Positions 33,911-44,780 of a stretch of 64,000 nt of DNA are shown piece after piece. The stretch's first letter is position 1; each line of letters opens with the position of its first letter. The stretch comes from Strobilurus pachycystidiatus (Eukaryota > Basidiomycota > Agaricomycetes > Agaricales > Physalacriaceae), in NCBI GenBank assembly GCA_019915135.1, contig JAHLMK010000002.1, forward strand, positions 558,001 through 622,000, given 5' to 3'. A program made the position numbers and the translations under genes. Under the pieces are notes generated by a model. The model was not told the DNA's origin. It did no database searches and saw only the letters and a list, made by a program, of their open reading frames with translations.

Positions 33911-36900
33911 ATGTTATTGTTGTTGTTTTTTTTTTGGTGACTTTCTTGAGATTTCATATTGTGTTTTTAGACCTACTTATAAAACGGTTGATTGCTAGCT
34001 ACGCGTAGCTCGACGGCTGCTCACGAATTCTGCGTTGATTGTTTTCATTCCGCCTTTGCAGCGAGTCCGAACCGTACTACACGGACCCTTTCAGCCAGCT
34101 CAAACCCAGCTCCCTATGGCGATCAAAAAACGTGTGATCACAGTCGACCAGTCCGTGTCCGCGTCCAAACAGCAAAGCTCTCCAGCACGCACACAGCTAG
34201 GGTTTTCTGCACTTGTTCGTGGACACTTAGACTCATGGGTTGTGGCGGCGCGAACTTTTTTGAGTCGGCTCTTTGCACTGGATCTTCCTCTGATAGCTAT
34301 GACACACCCAAGTCGTCTCTGTACTCGTGCTCTTCGTGTCCATACCCGACAAAGTTGCGGACGCATAGCTCACCCTATCGCCGTCCACTATATGCATTCA
34401 TTGAGTTTTATTACCCCCACCCGTCGCGAACAGCTCCGAGTCTTCATCCAATCTCGCTTCAGGTTCACTGTGAATTGTAGATTGTGGACCCATAGCTCAC
34501 CCACTGCTAGGTCGTCCGCAATCAGGTTCTGGCGATTCAGTTTTTGACTCTTACACTGGCACGTGTTGTGTCCTACGTCCACTGTGCCTTCGGATTGGCA
34601 ATCACTTCGCCCATCCCTAGCGGTAAGGTCTTTGTCTCCGTACCCATTGTGGACGCGTAGCTCACCCTATCGTCGTCCACTATGCGTCGAGTTTGAGTTT
34701 TTCCCCCTCCTCCCGCTGCGCTTCCGTCTTTATCCTTTTCGTCTTAGGTTCACTGGACCCATAGCTCACCCACTGCTAGGTCGTCTGCAATTGATAAGTC
34801 ATGTATAGCATTTTTGACATCAGACACGCGGCGCCCATCCCTAACTTTAAACTTGCAGGTCTACTAGTTGTCTCCATACCCGCTGTGGACGCATAGCTCA
34901 CCCTACTGCATACTGTAATCGTCAACTATCGATCCTTGCAATGCCTTTTCTTTTTGAGACGCAGCTCTTCATCCAATCTCATTTAATTTTTAGGTTAGGG
35001 CCCCTGACGGTGATTTGTGGACATCCACCGCTCAATCGAGCGCTGACGCTACATCTGGGTCCACTGTGACTACATCCACCCGTGCCTCAAGCGATGAGTT
35101 GAAGTCGCGCCCATCCCTAAAGCCTTTGTCTCCGTACCCATTGTGGACGCGTAGCTCACCCTACCCCGTCTACCATGGACTGTTATCAGAATGTTCATTT
35201 TTCACGCCCACCGCGCCCGAGGCTGCAGTCTCCCACTTCAAATCAAAATGTGTGGACCCCCCCAATTATCCGAGAGATTTTTCAGTGCCCGCTCCTCCTC
35301 ACCTGCTTCGACTCGGATATCAGACAAGTCTTAGTCCTACAGGCCGAGTCTAAGGGCTGTCCATCGTGGATGCACTGGCATAGCTCACTTCCCGTGGGGC
35401 ACCGACTGCTCGTCCTTTCGTTTTTTCACCGCCCGCCCCCTCCCCCGATCTCCTATTCAAAGATGTGGTCCAGGTATGACGTCACGGAATCTCACCCCCT
35501 GAAGGTTTTTTTGCCCGCTCCTCTCCCTTCCATCCTCCGCTGAGTGAGTCTTATTATCATCTCCGTCCCCATTGAAGGTCTTCATCTCCAAACCCGTCCG
35601 TGGATGCGTAGCTCACCTTATCCATGTCCACGGCGTTCCTAGGTTCTTTCATTTTTTGACCCTCCGCTGTGCCGTTACGACTCATGCCAGTGGTCACTTG
35701 CAGAAGAGGTGTGTCCGTGAGTCAGATTGCGGTGAAAAAGAAAGATATTTTCGAGAACATCAAGGGAGGTATTTCCGGTGAGGGACTTGTCCACATCTAA
35801 CTAGCAATTTCAGCAAGCCTCAGGAGGGTTTCTGCACCACTGAGGCTCCACACTTCTAGCTCACTCACTTGGTCGTCCATAAATATGTCAAGACGTCTTT
35901 CTTATCCGCAGCGTGATCTGAATTGCAATGACTTCTTTGCTCACGTCACCCCCAAGATGTCTCGAGTGGCTGGATATTCGAGACTCGGAGACGCATCCGA
36001 CTCTGCACACAATTGGACGCCTGTCATCGTGGATCCGTGGCTCACCCACTCGTCTGCACTGATTTATGGCGCTGGTGCCGAAAGGCTTGACACACCTCTT
36101 CAAGTTTCCAGTGGAGAGCTCCTACTAGCATAGTACATCATCTCCGAGCCCGAGTCGTGCCTTCAACTAAGGGCTGTCATTTTCGTACCCATTGTGGACG
36201 CGTAGCTCACCTTATTGTCGTCGCCGCACTGTACGTCTTTCGGAAATGCTTTTGACCCCCACAGCGCCGTGCCCGCAGTTATTGATGGTGTGGTCTCCGA
36301 GTCCCATCCGTTGTGTTTATGGAGGCAGGACGCGTAGCCCACCCACTTTGGCAAGCATAGGAGGACGCATATCTCACTTTTATTGTTGTCCACCCGAACC
36401 GGGCCCTCTGAAGTATGTAAATTGGGTTTGCTCATACGCCTCTCCTTGCCCCCCCCCCCCCCCCCCCAATGGGTGAATCCTTCCAATCATGACCTTTGGA
36501 AGTTTGCGTCTGAATTTAGCCCACTGGCATCCTTGTCCTGTGTTGGACGCATAGCTCAGGTGCCGTCCAGTATAGTGCTCTCAGTGTTCGTCATGTCTTT
36601 TATGCACCCTGGCATCGTATACTTGAGGGGCTATATTTCTCACTTGCGATTACTTAGACGTAGGGTTGTACTATGTAGTAGTTCGCTTCGGACACCTAAT
36701 TGGAGATTCTCGTCAGTACAGTACAGCCTCATCCCATAATGACAAGGATGAAGCCATTCATCACCACTGCAATTGGACAAAAAAAGACGAGCTCACACAA
36801 GAAGAGGACGGCAACGAAGTGAGCGATGCGTCCACAACGGGCGTGAGATTTGTGTTATCAAGAATGTGACACGCGCTCGTGACTCCTTCTACTAGTACTC

Positions 36901-37339
36901 TAGTTTCACGGTAAGCCTACACTGAACCGGATATAATGAAAACACATACACATAATTCTACTGCTCGTGGCTGCCCGGCCCAAGGCCTGAAAATGATTGT
37001 GGCCAGTCCGAGTCGCCAGCGAACTTACCGGGACAGTAGCAGTGATGTCTCCCACGCTGAGAAGTTTGTTTGCTCCATTCTTTCCATCAGTATGAATGAT
37101 GAATGAATGAATGAACCTCGCTGACTTGCTGCCGCTCACAGAGTCATCCCACGCTTGAACGTTCCAGAGTCAGTCCACATCGATTTTGTGGACACTCCAC
37201 CGTAACTGATATCAGGGTCAACGGTCTACTCAGCGACGACGTGAACAATAAGGTTCAATTATGTAACTGGGATGTATCTAAACAAGCAGACCAGCCTGTA
37301 CCACTCGAACTGCACGCTGACCTTTTGACGACGACCAAG
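33911..37339. repeat. Array of dyad-motif repeats
   Basis: A roughly 2.2-kb run of degenerate tandem units (about 34.35-36.57 kb) with no protein gene. The core is GTGGACGCGTAGCTCACCC followed by a CGTCC(A/G)C half. The best copy, 34649-34680, is GTGGACG, 18-base spacer, CGTCCAC. Others start at about 34357, 34484, 34754, 34885, 35017, 35143, 35366, 35600, 36029, 36194, 36328 and 36543. Spacing is close to 110-160 bases in the first half and 160-250 later. The flank TTTGTCTCCGTACCCATT precedes several cores, so the true unit is longer than the dyad. One inverted copy lies at about 36805-36835. A run of 19 C lies at 36449-36467. Confidence 0.8.
36449..36467. repeat. Poly-C tract
   Basis: Nineteen consecutive C. 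It could be a sequencing or assembly-sensitive homopolymer. Confidence 0.95.
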
Positions 37340-38867
37340 ATGAAACGCGGATTCTTGAATTCCGCAAAGGCGCAAGGACCGCGACGGGAGCCGTCAAAAC
37401 CGACGATCAAGGAGGCGAATACTGAAAAGGCGCCTCGACGGGGAGACCCTTCCCGACCAATCGGTGGGCGTCGGACTGCCAGTCCTACCATTTATTTGAC
37501 GCTCTCGCAGGGAGTCCGTATGACTACCTCATTCCAGCCAATCCTGTCATGCACTATCCGCCGGGTTCAGATTCGCACTACCGAGGCGAAACTGCCTCTC
37601 CAGTCACACTACCCAGCGGCAATACACGAGGCGGTCGCGTCGAGTGCATGATCCCTACCTCGCTCCACGCCAAGATTCTCTCTGTGCCAGGCTTTCCCCG
37701 CGCTGTTCAGTGTATCCCCACTATGTACACGATCTCCGAAATCCCGGGGAAAGGGAGAGGTCTCCTCGCGACCCGTCTCATCAAAGCTGGTACGGTGATT
37801 ATCGATGAGCGCCCGCTGCTCGTGATGCCCAAGGCGCACGTTGGGCCGCCGCAAAAGGACGTGCCGCACCATCTGTCCCCAGAACAACTCTATCAACTGA
37901 TGGCAATTTATGATGAGCGCTACTATCAGATTTTGCTGGACAGGATGGACGAGGCTGGACGGAAGGCGTACATGGAACTGTATAACGCCCATGAAATTGA
38001 AGGGCCACTTGCTGGGCGTTTAATGACCAATGGGTGGTCTGTCGGGACGATTCTCTCTCGATCGGGTCAGTGTTGTCTTGGAATCCTCATTTATCATAAC
38101 TCACCGCTTTCTAGACGACCGAGAAAGCGAGTTTGACCGTTTCACTTGTGTGTGTAGCACGCTCTCCCGCATCAATCACTCGTGAGCTCACATTGTTGAG
38201 CAGTTAGTGTACGCCCTCACATCAGAACAGCTGCCGACCCAACGCAACGAATGTCTGGCGCGTTGAATCCTTCTCACTGCAGCTCTTCGCAATTCGAGAC
38301 ATCCAACCAAACGAGGAGATTACCGCCCGGTATGTCGATCCCCAGCTGCTCCACGCGGAACGCCAGGAGCACCTCCGTGACGGATTCTGCTTCACCTGCA
38401 ATTGCCCCGCTTGTCAGCTCCCAAATAGATCCGAGTCAGACCGGCGCCGACAAAGACTTTCCAAGCTCATTGCTGCTCTCCAACCGTGGTTCACTTGGCA
38501 CTCTTTCCAGAATCGGAATTCGCGTCTTGACCCAGTTATCCGTGACGCGATCGAATTTGTCTACATTATGGAGCGCGAGGGCCTCCAGAGTGCCAGGGAG
38601 AGTTATTTCATGGCTACATGTAACGCTCTTTACGCGTATGCATGGCTGGGAGACGCGGAGAAAGCCCTCGAGTTCCAAAGGAAGTCGATGGTCGCGGGAG
38701 ACGTGGATCCAAATGCGATACTAGTGCTCAAATTCCTTGACAGTGTAGCTGCGTTCAAAAGATTACCGTTCTACGGGCAGCAGAAACATCTTAGGAAAGA
38801 GTTGGAGAGGCTGACAAGTCATGACTTTAGACTCTGGTATGTAATTGACATGGTCCCTCTTGATTGA
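37340..38867 (+). CDS. SET-domain protein (putative protein lysine methyltransferase)
   Basis: Four exons: 37340-37463, 37511-38065, 38115-38181 and 38231-38867, giving 460 residues starting MKRGFLNSAKAQGP. The SET domain runs from about residue 130 (YTISEIPGKGRGLLATRLI) through the binding motif RINHSCRPN (residues 245-253), to EEITARYVD and a post-SET cysteine cluster CFTCNCPAC. There is a SMYD-like insertion between the SET halves but no MYND finger. The C-terminal 130 residues are helical (TPR-like), as in many fungal SET proteins. The target is unknown. The last codons read through a possible 38-nt intron (38837-38874). Splicing it would replace the end by a 29-residue tail stopping at 38959, giving 478 residues. 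Confidence 0.88.
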
Positions 38868-39221
38868 CCTACAGTACTATCTTTGATACGAAGAGTCGGA
38901 GCTTCTTGATGAAATATGACAATTTTGTTACCTCCCGCCGCAGTGCGCCGGGTACTTAGCCCAGGATACTGGCGGTATATACACGGAGTCGTGGGCATCG
39001 CAGATGGTATCTTTCCGTTCTCGGATACAGGTTTTTGGGAGTCTTCGTCTCGATTGGCGGGCTCAGGCGTAGAGGTCAATGAATCAAGATAATTCGAATG
39101 AGTTCAAAGCACATGACCGTGTTCCCGGTGTAGTCATTCTACGTTCAAATTCTTATTGAGAAAAATTGTACAGAACAATAGTCAGCAGAGCCAATGGACA
39201 GTCTACAAGCCTAGAGTAGAA
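38868..39221. other. Convergent intergenic region
   Basis: About 350 bases between the SET gene and SelO, both pointing inwards. It may hold the alternative last exon of the SET gene (38875-38959). Confidence 0.4.
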
Positions 39222-41339
39222 TCAGCTACTACAGCTGCACTGGAAGCCAAGCATCTTCTCATCCCCAACACCGCACAGCCTCTTCTCCTCGTCTCCCCAC
39301 GCCTCCCAATCACGACATGGATCTTTCGACATCTGGAGGACGCGCGCGAGAAGCTTACGGCCTTTGAATGGATCTCGATCCCCTTGTGCCTTCGTCTCTG
39401 CTGTGGCAGCCTCCCACTCCAAGTCCTCTTCAACCTCCCGGATCACCTCTTCCAAAACCCACTGACGCAGAACAAACACAGGATTTTTGCTCTGCATTTC
39501 TTCGAAATGGACCCCATTCGGACCAGCTAATTCTCGCCACCTCGTTTTCCAGGCCTTTGAGACTTTCGAGGCTGGCGTTTGAAGATAATGGAAGGTCCCG
39601 TGGAAGTCCATCGCCCCGTCTTGCATCTCCGCGAGCAGGTCCTTCGATAACCTCTCCAGATCCCGGTGCGCATCGGTATCAACGAGGTGGGACAAGCCCA
39701 GACGCTGCGACATGAGTTGGATCCACTCCTTCTCGTATACTTCCCAGAACCTCTTCTCCAGTTCCGGGCGCAGGGCCTTAGCGTGCGCTTCCAAAGCACT
39801 TATCTCCTCATCTGACAAGTCCGCCAGTTTCTTCTCTGCTGCCCCGTCAATTTCCGCTCCCACGCCCACCGCCAACGCGTCCGCTGCCTTCTCGACCGCC
39901 CACCACACCATTGCAGGCTGGCTCCGGTAAGCGTACCGTCCACCGTCATCGGAGTGGTTGCAGATGTGGAGAGGGTCATATACATCCATGAAAGCAAATG
40001 GGCCATAATCAATCGTTAGACCAAGTATAGAGACGCTGAAGTGATGACTGTCAGTAGTAGAACGCTGACAAAGAAATAGATCGCACTTGTCGGTGTTGAT
40101 GACCCCATGCATGAAGCCCCAGACCTGCCACCCCGCCACCATCCGTGCGTTTCGCTCGGCAATCTCCCACATGATCTTCTTCCAGATAGCCTCTTCCCCT
40201 CGTACATTCATCAGCTCCGCTACCACCTCAACAGACTTCTCCAAAGCCTCGAGATCTCTTCCCTGCTGCCCCCCGCCCCAAACGTTTCCTCCTTGAGCGC
40301 TATTCAGCGCCTGTAGGCTCCCCACGCGCAAGAAACTTTCTGCCACGCGCGAAACGACGCAGGCCCGCTCCAGCCTTTCCCTTCGTACGCGTACATCGGG
40401 TACGCCGACGATGGACAGCGCTCGGGTCGTCGCGACCCCCAGTGCGGCCATGTACTCTGAGCAGAGGTACTCCCTGACGGAAGAGCGCGTCACAGCCAGT
40501 CCGTCTGCGGAGCGCGAGTACGGTGTTCGACCAGCGCCTTTCAACTGGACTTCGTAGACTTTCGGTTTGGCATTGTCCGAAGGAATTGATGTGCGCAAGA
40601 TGGTCGTCGCGCGCCCATCGCCCAGCTGTCCCGCCCAAGACCCGAACTGATGCCCACTGTACCGCATCGCATAAGGTTCGAAGTTTGCTAGCGCCCCTTC
40701 CCCTCCGAGGACCGATATGAGTTCCCTGTCTACATCAGACACCTCTGAATCTCCTCCGAGACAGATAGTTGTACAATTCCCGAGCTCAAGCTCTGGAAAA
40801 GCATCTTCCGAAAGACCTAGCAAGACGCGTTTGCCGCCATTGGGAACTTTCGGGAGGAGCAGTGTTCCAGACTCGGAAGGCACGGAAGGTTCCCGGTCGC
40901 TCAACCATTTCTCGATGTATGTTGATTTGTCGATGGCGTCGTCCTCGGGGAAGTCGATATCGTATGGGAAGGAGATGACTAAGGGTCGGACATGTGAGTA
41001 GTGTGTAGAGGAAGCGACGAGGCGCGCTCGGCGCTGAGATGAGGGACGAAACTCTTCAGAGTCAGTGGATGACGGTGAACGCAGACACGCCGAATCGGGT
41101 GTCAATCCTGCCAAAGGAGCTGGCGGCAAGGCCGTTATGCGGTATTTGGGATCCTGTGGTTCCGTGGACATTTCTCGCGATTTACCCAGAGAAGTGAAAT
41201 TTGAAGACCTTGACCGCACTTGAGTGAGTGTCCCTATGAAATACTGTCTGACTGGCAGATAACCTGAGAGTTGTGCTAGTGTACAAGGCGCGGAGGTGGT
41301 GGTGGCACGAAGGAAGAAGTGCATATCTGGTGACGTCAT
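39222..41339 (-). CDS. FMP40: Protein adenylyltransferase SelO (YdiU/UPF0061), mitochondrial
   Basis: Two exons, 41339-40087 and 40035-39222, giving 688 residues. The 51-nt intron has no stop and is a multiple of three, so it can be misread as coding. Removing it restores NTDNVSILGLTIDYGPF. The N-terminus (MHFFLRATTTSAPCTLAQL and Arg/Ser-rich sequence) looks like a mitochondrial presequence. SelO signatures: RYSGHQFGSWAGQLGDGRA, VQLKGAGRTPYSRSADG, TRSSVREYLCSEYMAALG, TTRAL and RVAESFLRVG. SelO is a pseudokinase-fold enzyme that transfers AMP to protein hydroxyls in the response to oxidative stress. The protein ends CSCSS. The Cys three residues from the end occupies the place of the selenocysteine in vertebrate SelO. 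Confidence 0.94.
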   Translation of the reverse strand: MTSPDMHFFLRATTTSAPCTLAQLSGYLPVRQYFIGTLTQVRSRSSNFTSLGKSREMSTEPQDPKYRITALPPAPLAGLTPDSACLRSPSSTDSEEFRPSSQRRARLVASSTHYSHVRPLVISFPYDIDFPEDDAIDKSTYIEKWLSDREPSVPSESGTLLLPKVPNGGKRVLLGLSEDAFPELELGNCTTICLGGDSEVSDVDRELISVLGGEGALANFEPYAMRYSGHQFGSWAGQLGDGRATTILRTSIPSDNAKPKVYEVQLKGAGRTPYSRSADGLAVTRSSVREYLCSEYMAALGVATTRALSIVGVPDVRVRRERLERACVVSRVAESFLRVGSLQALNSAQGGNVWGGGQQGRDLEALEKSVEVVAELMNVRGEEAIWKKIMWEIAERNARMVAGWQVWGFMHGVINTDKCDLFLCQRSTTDSHHFSVSILGLTIDYGPFAFMDVYDPLHICNHSDDGGRYAYRSQPAMVWWAVEKAADALAVGVGAEIDGAAEKKLADLSDEEISALEAHAKALRPELEKRFWEVYEKEWIQLMSQRLGLSHLVDTDAHRDLERLSKDLLAEMQDGAMDFHGTFHYLQTPASKVSKAWKTRWRELAGPNGVHFEEMQSKNPVFVLRQWVLEEVIREVEEDLEWEAATAETKAQGDRDPFKGRKLLARVLQMSKDPCRDWEAWGDEEKRLCGVGDEKMLGFQCSCSS

Positions 41340-41491
41340 CGATCGCGTCTGATTCAGCGATCACGGGGCCGAGGTGTGGCGTCATAATATTAATAACAAG
41401 TCTAAGCCAAGTAACTTAGTAAGAAGGTAAAAAATGACTTCAACCACTCAAGCACCCCGAAAGCAAAACTTGGCACCCAAATATTGCTATT

Positions 41492-42955
41492 TCAACTTCT
41501 CCCAACCTTTACAACAACGTACCCATTTCGCCCATACCGTCCATATTGTCCGACCCTGGCCTCCAAGTGAATGATTTTCCCCAAAGCAAGGAAACCCTCT
41601 AACAAGTCTATCTCCTCTGATGCTAAGATTTTCTCTGGTACTCCGGTCAGAGTTCGTATAACCCCTTTTGGGCATAAAGGACGCGTATCAACAAAGACAC
41701 GAAAGTTGTGCAACCGCGGTCGCGCCGTGAGAAGATGTGGTATCCAGCCCCTGGCACCGAAATAAGGGAATACATCCTCGCGTCTGTGACCGTGGATTGA
41801 AAGCCTGAACTTCCCTAGACGAGGCAGGAAAGCCAGATCATCGAGCGAGTGAAGGATCTCCACAACCTCACGATTGTATGGCCAATCTTCCAGCGTCATT
41901 TGTGTCTGCTCGACGGTGAGGCTTTCAAGGTTTGGCATCCTTTTCAGTGCAAATAGAAGCCTGAACTCCGTACGCTCAAAGGGGAACATGGATGTGTGAC
42001 ACACCATCCTCCTGATACTTGCAAAGCACCCCGAGCGTTCAAATAACCCAGTCACATCCTCGCGCTGAGACTCATCCCTCACTTCCACCTCCTCTAAGTT
42101 GGGTAGGACCAGAACGTTCTGCAAATAGGGAAAGAACGTTTTGAGCGACTTCAAAGTGGGGATCACGATTTCCACCTTCGGTGCCCCGTCCTCGTCAAAG
42201 TTATCCGGGCGAACGACATAGAGGCGCTCGAGATGAACACAGCGTCTAAGCACGTCCAAGTACTCCGCTGTGTCTCTACTGACCCAGTCATAGTCGCGTA
42301 TGGCCAATGTTTTAATCTGGGCATATGGCACATCCACAGGCCAACCACGCGTGTTGAGTGAGAGGGTGTCGAGGAGGGGTGCGTCATGGAAAGAGTGAGC
42401 GCCGTGCATGTCCACTTTGAAGTCCAATATCAGCGCCTTCAGGAGAGTCGCTGGTCCCTTGAAGAGTGATGTGATGGGACCCAGATTCTCCGTCCTGATT
42501 GAAGCGGTCCTCCATCGGCTGCCTTGCGCGCAGAGTAGTGCGAGCATATTCCAAAGGATGCCTTCTTCTTCTTCGATGACTGAAATCCCAGAGTGCAAAC
42601 CCAGACAGACATGTATGGTTAGCGGCTGTGTGCCGGAACGTTGTAGTGCGAGTAAGAAGCTCTCATAGTCAAATTGTGTGGGTCGTTCGACAGCCGTCAG
42701 AATGCTTATTGAAAACCTAGTCCAAAGCCTCTTCTCAGAAACTGCGAGAGATCTCCAGGTCTGACAGACACTGGAAAGAGCGCGGTGGGCCCGGGAGCCG
42801 TGTAGGGCATCAAAGTATTCAGTGGCAGCGACGAGGATGAATATCTCGTTGAGGATCTCGATTGGGAGGGAATGGATGGAGGAAGGTCCTAGTGAGTTGG
42901 ATGATTGAGCCGCTGCATGCCCAGTAGCAAGGCCTGCACTGAGCGATGTCGACAT
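41492..42955 (-). CDS. F-box protein with leucine-rich-repeat-like C-terminus
   Basis: A single exon of 487 residues starting MSTSLSAGLATGH. The F-box (residues 28-85: IHSLPIEILNEIFILVAA, LSSVCQTWRSLAVSEKRLW) is of the fungal F-box-like type that docks to Skp1 in SCF ubiquitin ligases. The remainder has irregular repeats with beta-strand/helix spacing (LKALILDFKVDM, LDTLSLNTRGWPVDVPYAQI, LRRCVHLERLYVV, LPNLEEVEVRD, MPNLESLTVEQ) consistent with substrate-binding LRRs. Large families of such proteins are usual in agaricomycetes, and the substrate is unknown. Confidence 0.88.
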   Translation of the reverse strand: MSTSLSAGLATGHAAAQSSNSLGPSSIHSLPIEILNEIFILVAATEYFDALHGSRAHRALSSVCQTWRSLAVSEKRLWTRFSISILTAVERPTQFDYESFLLALQRSGTQPLTIHVCLGLHSGISVIEEEEGILWNMLALLCAQGSRWRTASIRTENLGPITSLFKGPATLLKALILDFKVDMHGAHSFHDAPLLDTLSLNTRGWPVDVPYAQIKTLAIRDYDWVSRDTAEYLDVLRRCVHLERLYVVRPDNFDEDGAPKVEIVIPTLKSLKTFFPYLQNVLVLPNLEEVEVRDESQREDVTGLFERSGCFASIRRMVCHTSMFPFERTEFRLLFALKRMPNLESLTVEQTQMTLEDWPYNREVVEILHSLDDLAFLPRLGKFRLSIHGHRREDVFPYFGARGWIPHLLTARPRLHNFRVFVDTRPLCPKGVIRTLTGVPEKILASEEIDLLEGFLALGKIIHLEARVGQYGRYGRNGYVVVKVGRS

Positions 42956-44780
42956 TGTCCGATAGTGGGACCAAACTTGTCCCCTAAACCGATGAACCTA
43001 CAAATGTACATCATTGGGTTTGAGCTCAGTATTGACTTGAATGTTACTCACAGTGAGAGTGACAGTACCAAGCAGCTACAAAGAGCGGCAAGGAAGTGAG
43101 GAGAATGGGTGAAGAAGAGAGTGGAAGTGCGGTCTTAGCGCGTCTAGCCTTCATTTAGGGCCGGTAGGTACGCGTCAAATTTCTTTTCTTGGTGGACGTG
43201 ATCACGTCTATATATTTGCAGTAACGGTATGACCAATTCTGAATTCAACTCTGTCGACTCCGAGAATGACACGTGTAGTGCCAGGACTCCCAACGTGAGT
43301 GTTGTTGAGCACCCCGAAAGAATGCGTCAAGTACGCACTTCAGTGTGGGGTAATTCGGCCACGCGTCAAATGGAGTATAGCCGACTGATGGTACGCGCTG
43401 AGAGGATTCTAACTACTAAAGGGAAGCATGGATGTGTGGTTCGACACGTATCGAGAGCTTTTAGTATTGTTATACAGGCTCTATTTCAACCGCTACACTT
43501 GCCGACTTGGACCTTAGACACTTTGCTATCCCCATCCCAACATGATACATGCTCGGAATGCAGGCCACTATGACAAAGGCTACACCTATCGCCACGCTGG
43601 GGGCGCTTCGAACGATTTCTCTAACGACCATACCAAACACGCATAGGTTGGTCAGAGCATGGAAGAAGGCGACCTCCGCAGGCATGATGCGATACTGTTG
43701 AACCGTGGTCAAGGCATGGAAGGAATGTCGCATTACGGGTGTCACGTACTTGGCCATTCTCCGGCCTAATGTTGAAGTTGTGCAAGAGCGGGATTTGCAA
43801 TGTCGCGAGAAGAAGACCGGCCGTGGCAGCTGCTTCCTGAATCCGACCAGCTTGAAGGTACGTTCTGGTGGGATGCTAACGTTGAGTCCCTCGCAGACGG
43901 TCGCGAGAGGCAGACGAGGTTATTATCGAAGAACGTCAATTGCTATGAAGTTTATCAGCAAGCTCGTCGAGTGCAGAAGTGGCGGGTGACACACCATCCC
44001 CAAAGCGACATTCCTACTGTCGTTCATCCTTCTCATCAGTGCTGGGATCTCCTCTGGTCTCTCCAAGGCTCCTTGGACGTCGCGGTACACGGTGAAGGAT
44101 AGGATGATCTCAAAGAGAACATGGGGGATTGAAGGCATGATGCAGCGATGCAGTAGACTGAGGTGGTAGAGGTTATATGTAGACATACGCGTTGATTAAA
44201 ACCAAAGTCGCGCAGCCAGGCCTTCTACCGTACACTCAGTCACTCTGGGAGGAGACCCATCTTTGTCAATCGGACCTGGTATGAGCGCCAATTGGACCTG
44301 GTATGAGCGCCATTTTTGGTGATGATCTAACTGTCTGCCGTCATGACATCGAAGCAGACCGCCTGCTGCCATGACGTTGAAGCAAGGCAGTGCTCTGGAA
44401 ATCATGAAAGCCTCCGAAGAGGATGACCATATGTGGAGGAATGTTGTCCTGATACGCTTCCCTGTTCGCGGGTGGGTATGCTTGATGTCTGAGGACCGCG
44501 ATGTCGATGTGATCAATCTTGGCTGTCGTCCAACGAGCTACTTGCAGTTTCTAGAACATCCGGGCCTAGAGTACGACGGAGGGGGGTCCTCTTCAATTCA
44601 GTTCATACGACAACACACACTTACACACAAATAAAACATATAAATACCAAGATAAATCACCAGTACCGTCGTAGTTGGCTCAATCGCCGGTGCGATTATG
44701 GCTATCAATAACCTCATTCAACGCCTCCATGGTCCTTGAGAATAGATCAACCTCTTCCCAGCTCGGGCTGATAAGATCAC
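42956..44780. other. Gene-poor stretch holding a possible membrane-protein remnant
   Basis: About 1.8 kb between two minus-strand genes. Apart from the fragments listed separately (43470-44186) nothing is recognisable. A 17-base direct repeat GGACCTGGTATGAGCGC lies at 44274-44308. Confidence 0.4.
43470..44186 (-). pseudogene. Possible remnant of a fungal multi-span membrane protein
   Basis: Two minus-strand frames contain membrane-like segments in protein order: SIPHVLFEIILSFTVYRD with GALERPEEIPALMRRM (44140-44030), then after a frame change VGMGIAKC-type spans (FFHALTNLCVFGMVVREIV, SVAIGVAFVIVACIPSMYHV; about 43680-43510). They could be exons of one gene, but no set of splice sites joining them was found and no start could be fixed. 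They may also be unrelated. Confidence 0.3.

Noticed and set aside
34649..34680. tRNA or tRNA-derived SINE (7-bp end stem and TAGCTCA like an A box)
   Set aside because: The two stem arms are only 18 bases apart, there is no anticodon or T arm and no B box GGTTCGA at the right distance.
34350..36570. CRISPR-like regular array
   Set aside because: The genome is eukaryotic, the repeats are degenerate, the spacing is irregular and there are no cas genes.
39300..40300. Several plus-strand open frames of 60-124 codons
   Set aside because: They lie antisense to SelO, which has strong family motifs.
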